Assembly: GCA_039881045.1 (NCBI GenBank)
Contig: JAYWVB010000085.1
Location: 1 to 64,000 of the forward strand
DNA from: Chaetomium olivaceum
Lineage: Eukaryota; Ascomycota; Sordariomycetes; Sordariales; Chaetomiaceae
DNA length: 64,000 nt
Reading direction: 5' to 3'
The position numbers and the translations under genes were made by a program. Position 1 is the first letter of the stretch, and each line of letters starts with the position of its first letter. Shown here piece by piece: positions 59,126 to 64,000 of this stretch. The notes under the pieces were generated by a model that saw only the letters and a list, made by a program, of their open reading frames with translations, did not search any database and was not told where the DNA came from.

Positions 59126-59968
59126 CTGACATGGTGTTTACAAGGTGGCCGAGGTTAGCGGATGGAGGTTGATACCCCGTGCTTCGTATTTCAGGGACAC
59201 ATTTTGGCATGTTAGGCACTAGTTATTAACACAGTAAAACGAATGATGAATTCTGCGCCATGAAATGCACTCTTTGGAACTGTGGGTTAATGGTTAACTA
59301 CTCTGCTCCAGATCCAAAACTGGTTGAGCACCTCGCAACCTCACCTTGGGAGCCTGGCATTCCTTCGCAGCGTTCGTGTCGGAGGCGTGTCAGGGTCTCA
59401 CCAACAGGATCCCTCCCATCCGATATTTGGTGGGGCGGCGGCGAAGCTGAGCAATCGGAAACAGAGATTGGTGTTGTAATTGGCTGACTTGCCCCGAGTG
59501 GAGTCACGTGGATCGCGGGGTTGTGATGGGTTCTGCATCTCTCGAGTCAAGAGCCCTGCCCTGGATCCGCCAAGCCCGGCCATTCCCCAAGCCGCCTCGA
59601 CCGACTCCCCTGTCACCAACGATACTTTCGGTTGTTGCCAGGCCCGCCCAGGAAAACTGACTGCGGGACGCACCGAAGCCGCGACACCAACTCTTTCTAA
59701 CTTGTAATTATTTTGTTTCCTGACCGCTCACTCTAGACTTTAACCCACCCATGGCTGGGAATGCAAACAAAGAAGGACGCTTTGCATTGTACCCTCACAT
59801 CTAACCTTGACGAGCTTCGGACGGGGGCCTAATTGCTGTGTTATCCGCCCGCAACGCGTTGTTGCCCGTTGCGAATTTTGGTCCTCTCCGTTCTCTAATC
59901 AATGCTTCTGGCTCAACGCTACCCCAGGTGATCCCCAGTCGACACCGACACCCACCTGGCATTGAACA
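59126..59968. other. Intergenic region upstream of the sulfate permease
   Basis: About 840 bp. Short frames only, no domains. A CACGTGG E-box-like element (bound by Met4/Cbf1-type sulfur regulators in other fungi) occurs at about 59506-59512, upstream of a sulfate transporter; this is suggestive only. Confidence 0.4.
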
Positions 59969-62449
59969 ATGTCTTCCCAACCGACCTCCCCGCGCCCAGG
60001 GCAAGACCATACACCCGTACACCCCAGCGGTCTCCGTCAGACCTACACCGCTTCCTCGTCCAGCTCCCTTAACGAGACCGTGGGCCAAGCCTTTTCCCAA
60101 AGACACAATGCCGCACCCTCACACCGTCACGTAGCAGGACCGAGCAGGCAGCATGCGACAGAGTCGACGTCCTTGCTGGGCGGCACGCTGGACTTACGGG
60201 AAGAAGCACACGAAGGGCCTTGTAATCATGGCACCTTCTCACCGCGACCAACAAGTCCTTCGGGGAGTCTCCCGGCCGACTGGCTCAGCCCTTCTGAATC
60301 GGAGACGGAGGCCTCGGTGCCCGGCATTGATGGCGCGGCTTCGGAGGTCTCAAGACGCAGGAGCTGGAAAAAGCGATGGGCGTCCAAGATGAGAAGCAAG
60401 AAGATGAGCACCTCGAGCGCGCTCGCTGAGCAACATGGCGTGAAGGACTCTACCCTAATGTAAGCGTTTGCGCGGTGCCAGGGGCGCGTAACCACTGCCC
60501 TAGCGATACTAACTGGCTCACTCTTAGGTACCTCTCATATTACCTGCCCGTCATGGTCTGGGCCAAAGAGTACAGTTGGTCCTATTTCAAGGCGATTTTA
60601 TCGGCGCCCTCACCGTGGCCGGCATGTATGTGCCGATGGCGCTCTCCCTCGCCGACAACCTGGCCCACGTCCCTCCCCTGAACGGCTTATACGCCTTCGT
60701 CTTCAACCCCTTATCTACGCCCTTCTTGGAAGTTGTCCTGCCATGATCGTTGGTCCCGAGGCGGCAGGCTCACTTCTCGTTGGGACTGTCATCAAATCCG
60801 TCGTCGATCGAGGCGGCGGTGACGATGACGCTACATTGCAGGCCAGGCTTTGCGGCATCATAGCCGGAATGTCTGGTGCCATGGTCCTCATTGCTGGTGT
60901 TGGTCGTGTGGGGTTCCTGGATAGCGTGCTCTCACGGCCATTTTTACGAGGTTTCATCAGCGCCATCGGTGTCGTGGTTGCCGTCGACCAGCTCATCCCC
61001 GAGCTCGGACTTAATAAACTAGCCGATCAAGCCCACATCGGCCACGCCAGCAGCGTCGACAAACTCGCGTTCATCTTCCGCAACCTAGACAAGGCCCACA
61101 CGCTTACTTTGACCGTCGCCGCCACGAGCTTCGTCATTATCATGGTTTGCCGTGAGATCAAACGGCGCATGCAGCCTCGGTACCCAGGCGTCGCTTATAT
61201 CCCGGACCGCTTCCTCGTCGTTGTCCTGTCTGCGTTTCTCGCCTATTGGTAGTGGGACAAGGCTGGTGTTGCTGTGCTCGGCAAAGTTGAGGCGGCTAGC
61301 GGGCGCCTGTTCACCTTCCGTTGGCCGTTGCAGCCGCCAATCTAGGATACATGCGAGAGGCGATGAGCACCTCGTTTTTGATCGCCTTGCTCGGCTTCTT
61401 CGAGTCGTCAGTCGCAGCCAAGAGTCTTGGCGGCGATGCCTTCGCCGGCATTCAATTGAGCCCCAACCCCGAGCTGGTCGCCTTGGGTACGGCCAACCTT
61501 GTCGGCGCTTGCTTCTCGAGCCTGCCCTCCTTTGGTGGCTACGGCAGAAGCAAGGTGAACAAGTCTACGGGAGGCCGGACTCCTGTGAGCTCGATCATTC
61601 TGAGTGGGCTAACATTGCTTTGCATCCTGTTCCTTTTGCCGTACCTCTATTATCTTCCGGTTTGCTTCCCCTCTGTCCTCTTTACGTGTCTACGATACGA
61701 GTCTAACATTGCCCCAGAAACCTGTCTTGTCATCTCTGATCAGCGTTGTAGCCTGGTCGTTGATCGAAGAATGCCCGCACGACGTCTCGTTCTTCCTCAA
61801 GATCCGCGCTTGGCAAGAACTTGGGCTCATGGCCACGATCGTGGTAGCCACCATCTTCTTCTCGCTCTCTTTTGGCATGGCCATTGGCGTCGGGCTTTCT
61901 CTGTTACAGGTCATCCGCCACGCCACGCGCCCACGCATCCAGATTCTCGGCCGAATTCCCGGCACTAACCGCTTCGAGAACGCCGAGGCAAATCTGGACC
62001 GTCTCGAATTCATCGAAGGGTGCCTAATTGTCAAGATTCCCGAGCCGCTGACCTTTGCAAACACCGGGGAGATGAAGACACGGCTTCGGCGGTTGGAGCT
62101 ATACGGCTCGAGCATGGCTCACCCAGCGCTACCACGGTTAAGGAGGGAGGATTGGAACCGTAACATCATATTTGACATCCACGGCGTTACGTCACTCGAC
62201 GGCAGCGGGACGCAAGTGCTCGAGGAGATTGTGCGGGACTACCGGCAACGAGGTGTCCGTATCTTTTTCAGCCGGGGACCGGGACATGATTCCAAGGTTG
62301 GGCATTTACTGCGGCGCAGCGGCATCATTGAACTCGCGGGTGGGGAACACCACTTTGTGGATGATGTTCACGAGGCATTGAAACTTACCGAGGCCGAGGA
62401 ACGGAGCGAGCTCGGAGGCTCAGATGGCCATGTTACGGAGTCGCGATAG
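59969..62449 (+). CDS. SulP/SLC26 sulfate permease with STAS domain, frame-broken
   Basis: Proton-coupled anion transporter in a cell or vacuole membrane. ATG 59969 opens a long Ser-rich cytosolic leader. Introns: 60460-60527 and 61660-61717. Core: YLSYYLPVMVWAKEYSW, FIGALTVAGMYVPMALSLADNLAHVPP, MIVGPEAAGSLLVG, RPFLRGFISAIGVVVAVDQ, SFLIALLGFFESSVAAKSLG and ANLVGACFSSLPSFGGYGRSKVN. The C-terminal STAS domain carries NIIFDIHGVTSLDGSGTQVLEEI. One-base losses lie near 60591, 60711 and 61335, and an in-frame TAG at 61250-61252. Protein similarity continues across each break. It resembles the vacuolar SulP group by its long leader and by FIGALTVAGMYVP rather than the Cys-14/Sul1 type, but this is tentative. 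Confidence 0.85.
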
Positions 62450-62884
62450 TCCCAAATTCAGGAGCATGTGTTCTCTCAAACATGAATTGTGCGGCAACTG
62501 AGCTTCAAAGTCATAGCCCCCGTCCCGGCCTTGGCCTTCCCAATCGGATGGCTACCAGCAATCGTTATTCCGTCCCCTCCTGCACCCTTGAACCAAAAAA
62601 AGACACTAGCTCCAATTGACTGGCTCTGGATTTCAGCTTGCGCAACCGCGGGGCTCTGCACGAGGCTCCCCCAGACATGCTTTGCCTCGGACTGGGCGAT
62701 GCTCAAAAGTGGTTAAAGTCAAAAGTGTTTAAAAACCCTAACCCTTTTGCCTGCCTAAACTGAAGTGCGGATCAGGCAGTGAGACTCGCAGTCCAACGAA
62801 ATACGAAGTAATCAACACAACGACAACTAAGCCGATAACCTTGTCAACTCTACGTATCAAACGCTATCCCCCGGGACTAGCATC
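62450..62884. other. Intergenic region with a telomere-like 16-mer
   Basis: 435 bp. AACCCTAACCCTTTTG at 62734-62749 is identical to the 16-mer at 9045-9060. No gene seen; the right part is the promoter of the ADP-ribosylglycohydrolase. Confidence 0.45.
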
Positions 62885-63978
62885 ATGTCAGACTCACTCA
62901 CTGCCACCCGCCATGAGCGCGTTCTCGGCGCGTTACTTGGCGTGCACGCTGGCGATTCCCTCGGCGCCACGGTTGAGTTCGACTCCTGGGAACAGATTCA
63001 AGGCGACTTTCCACGCGGCGTGAGAGACATTGTCGGCGGAGGTCCATTTGACTGGCCGCCTGGTCATGCAACCGACGACACCGACCTCACCCGCGCCGTT
63101 CTGCTCGCCTACCGTGACGTCGAAAAGTTGAAGCGATCCCAGTCCCCCGAGTCGCCAGACGTGGTCAGGCTTGCTGGGCAGTATATGATTGACTGGTACG
63201 ATGGGCGCTGGCCCGACCGCGTCCTAAACGAGACACCCCGCGATGTCGGCGGGGCTACGGTAACCGGCATCACAAGGCTTAAGAGGACGTCCGATCCGCG
63301 GGTTTCCGGGGCCGGCGAAGGCCGCGCGGGAAACGGCTCACTCATGCGGTGCATCCCCACCGCCTTGTTCCAGGCAGACCCTACCAAGCTACTCACGGAG
63401 TCTCTGGAAATTTCAGCTATCACGCACGACGATTCCCATTGTACCATCTCTTGCGCGGTATACAATGTCATGGTGCAAACACTCGTCGAGGGGAAGTCAG
63501 CCGACGAGGCTTGGCAGGCGGGGAAGAACGCGGTGGTGCAGGCCACCGTTCTGGCCGCGGCAAAGATGACGGCAGCTCGGAAGGTCAAGCTGGAGCGCGC
63601 GGCGAATGAGGTCGAGAGGGCCATGGACGCGGGCAAATCGCTCGTACAGGTTCGGGACCTCGCCGAGAACGGACCGAAACGAGCTGCCAACGCCACCAAA
63701 GCCCTGCCCCTCAAGGCATCCGGTTACGTCCTCGAATCCCTGACGTTGGGCGTTGCTGCCGTCCTGGACCCCCGCCCATTGGAGGAGGTGCTTATCGACG
63801 TAGTACGGTTCGGCAAGGATACTGATACGAACGGTGCCATCGCGGGGGGACTGCTTGGAGCGCGGGAGGGGTGAACGCCATTCCACTGCGGTGGAGGGAG
63901 TTGCTGCAATTCAGGGATGAGTTTGCCGAGGTTACGGAGTATTTGCTATCATCCCAGGAGAGCGGTAATCAGACATAG
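62885..63978 (+). CDS. ADP-ribosylglycohydrolase family protein (DraG/ARH3-like)
   Basis: Hydrolyses ADP-ribose from proteins or small acceptors using two Mg ions. ATG 62885 (MSDSLTATRHERVLGALLG). Motifs in order: GVHAGDSLGATVEF, HATDDTDLTRAVLL (first metal site), GRAGNGSLMRCIPTALF, ITHDDSHCTISCAVY, and GKDTDTNGAIAGGLLGA (second metal site, D-x-D-x-N). All metal ligands are present. The frame stops at 63874 after a GGGG run (63868-63871); adding one base continues as GVNAIPLRWRELLQFRDEF to a TAG at 63976-63978, the usual end of this family. About 364 residues, no introns, no signal peptide. Its substrate is unknown. Confidence 0.9.
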
Positions 63979-64000
63979 GTAGCGAATCTATTCCCCTGTT

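Noticed and set aside
1..64000. CRISPR arrays, bacterial operons, rRNA or tRNA genes
   Set aside because: No regularly spaced repeats of CRISPR type and no cloverleaf or rRNA sequence recognised; the genome is eukaryotic.

Overview
The window looks like a chromosome end plus about 50 kb of gene-dense DNA from a filamentous ascomycete, most likely a plant-biomass-degrading member of the Sordariales. This rests on short GT-AG introns (44-112 bp) with CTAAC/CTGAC branch sites, RIP-type mutation of repeats, a GH11 xylanase, an AA9 LPMO, a CYP505 fusion P450, and a C-rich left end typical of the CCCTAA strand.

Left part (1-15.4 kb), subtelomeric. Pyrimidine-rich telomere-derived repeats (1-2.5 kb) grade into a CCTGACCAT/CCCTAACC minisatellite-like zone and a TA-rich, RIP-like zone. 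A large minus-strand gene follows (4026-8711). It encodes C2H2 zinc fingers, a domain with the residue layout of a tyrosine recombinase, and a RecQ-type helicase, and belongs to the telomere-linked helicase class. Next come a ~2.45 kb hAT element with terminal inverted repeats (9741-12190), a nested set of LTRs (12343-13481) in which a clean solo LTR with a 5-bp target duplication interrupts an older RIP-mutated copy, and a relic of an NLR-type nucleoside-phosphorylase domain (13638-14035).

Middle part (15.5-50.4 kb), secreted enzymes and metabolism. In order: GH11 xylanase; UDP-glucose dehydrogenase divergent from a GT4 (SQD2/MgtA-like) glycosyltransferase; a small three-exon lysine-rich gene; AA9 LPMO; CE1 feruloyl esterase; GMC oxidoreductase; NCS1 purine/cytosine-type permease; Zn2Cys6 regulator; S10 carboxypeptidase; self-sufficient CYP505 P450; secreted GMC oxidoreductase; GH43; Dal5-like MFS transporter; GPI-anchored GH128 glucanase. 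Together GH11, AA9, CE1, AA3, GH43 and a regulator suit xylan and lignocellulose use.

Right part (52-64 kb), core functions: peroxisomal 3-ketoacyl-CoA thiolase with a PTS2, CDP-diacylglycerol synthase, an ATRIP/Rad26/UvsD checkpoint protein, a SulP (SLC26) sulfate permease with STAS domain, and an ADP-ribosylglycohydrolase.

Many conserved genes carry one- or two-base losses, mostly in G/C runs, that break the frame although both sides still read as intact protein. Because the losses hit essential-type genes and relics alike, consensus error is at least as likely as real decay. Gene spans are given across these breaks.
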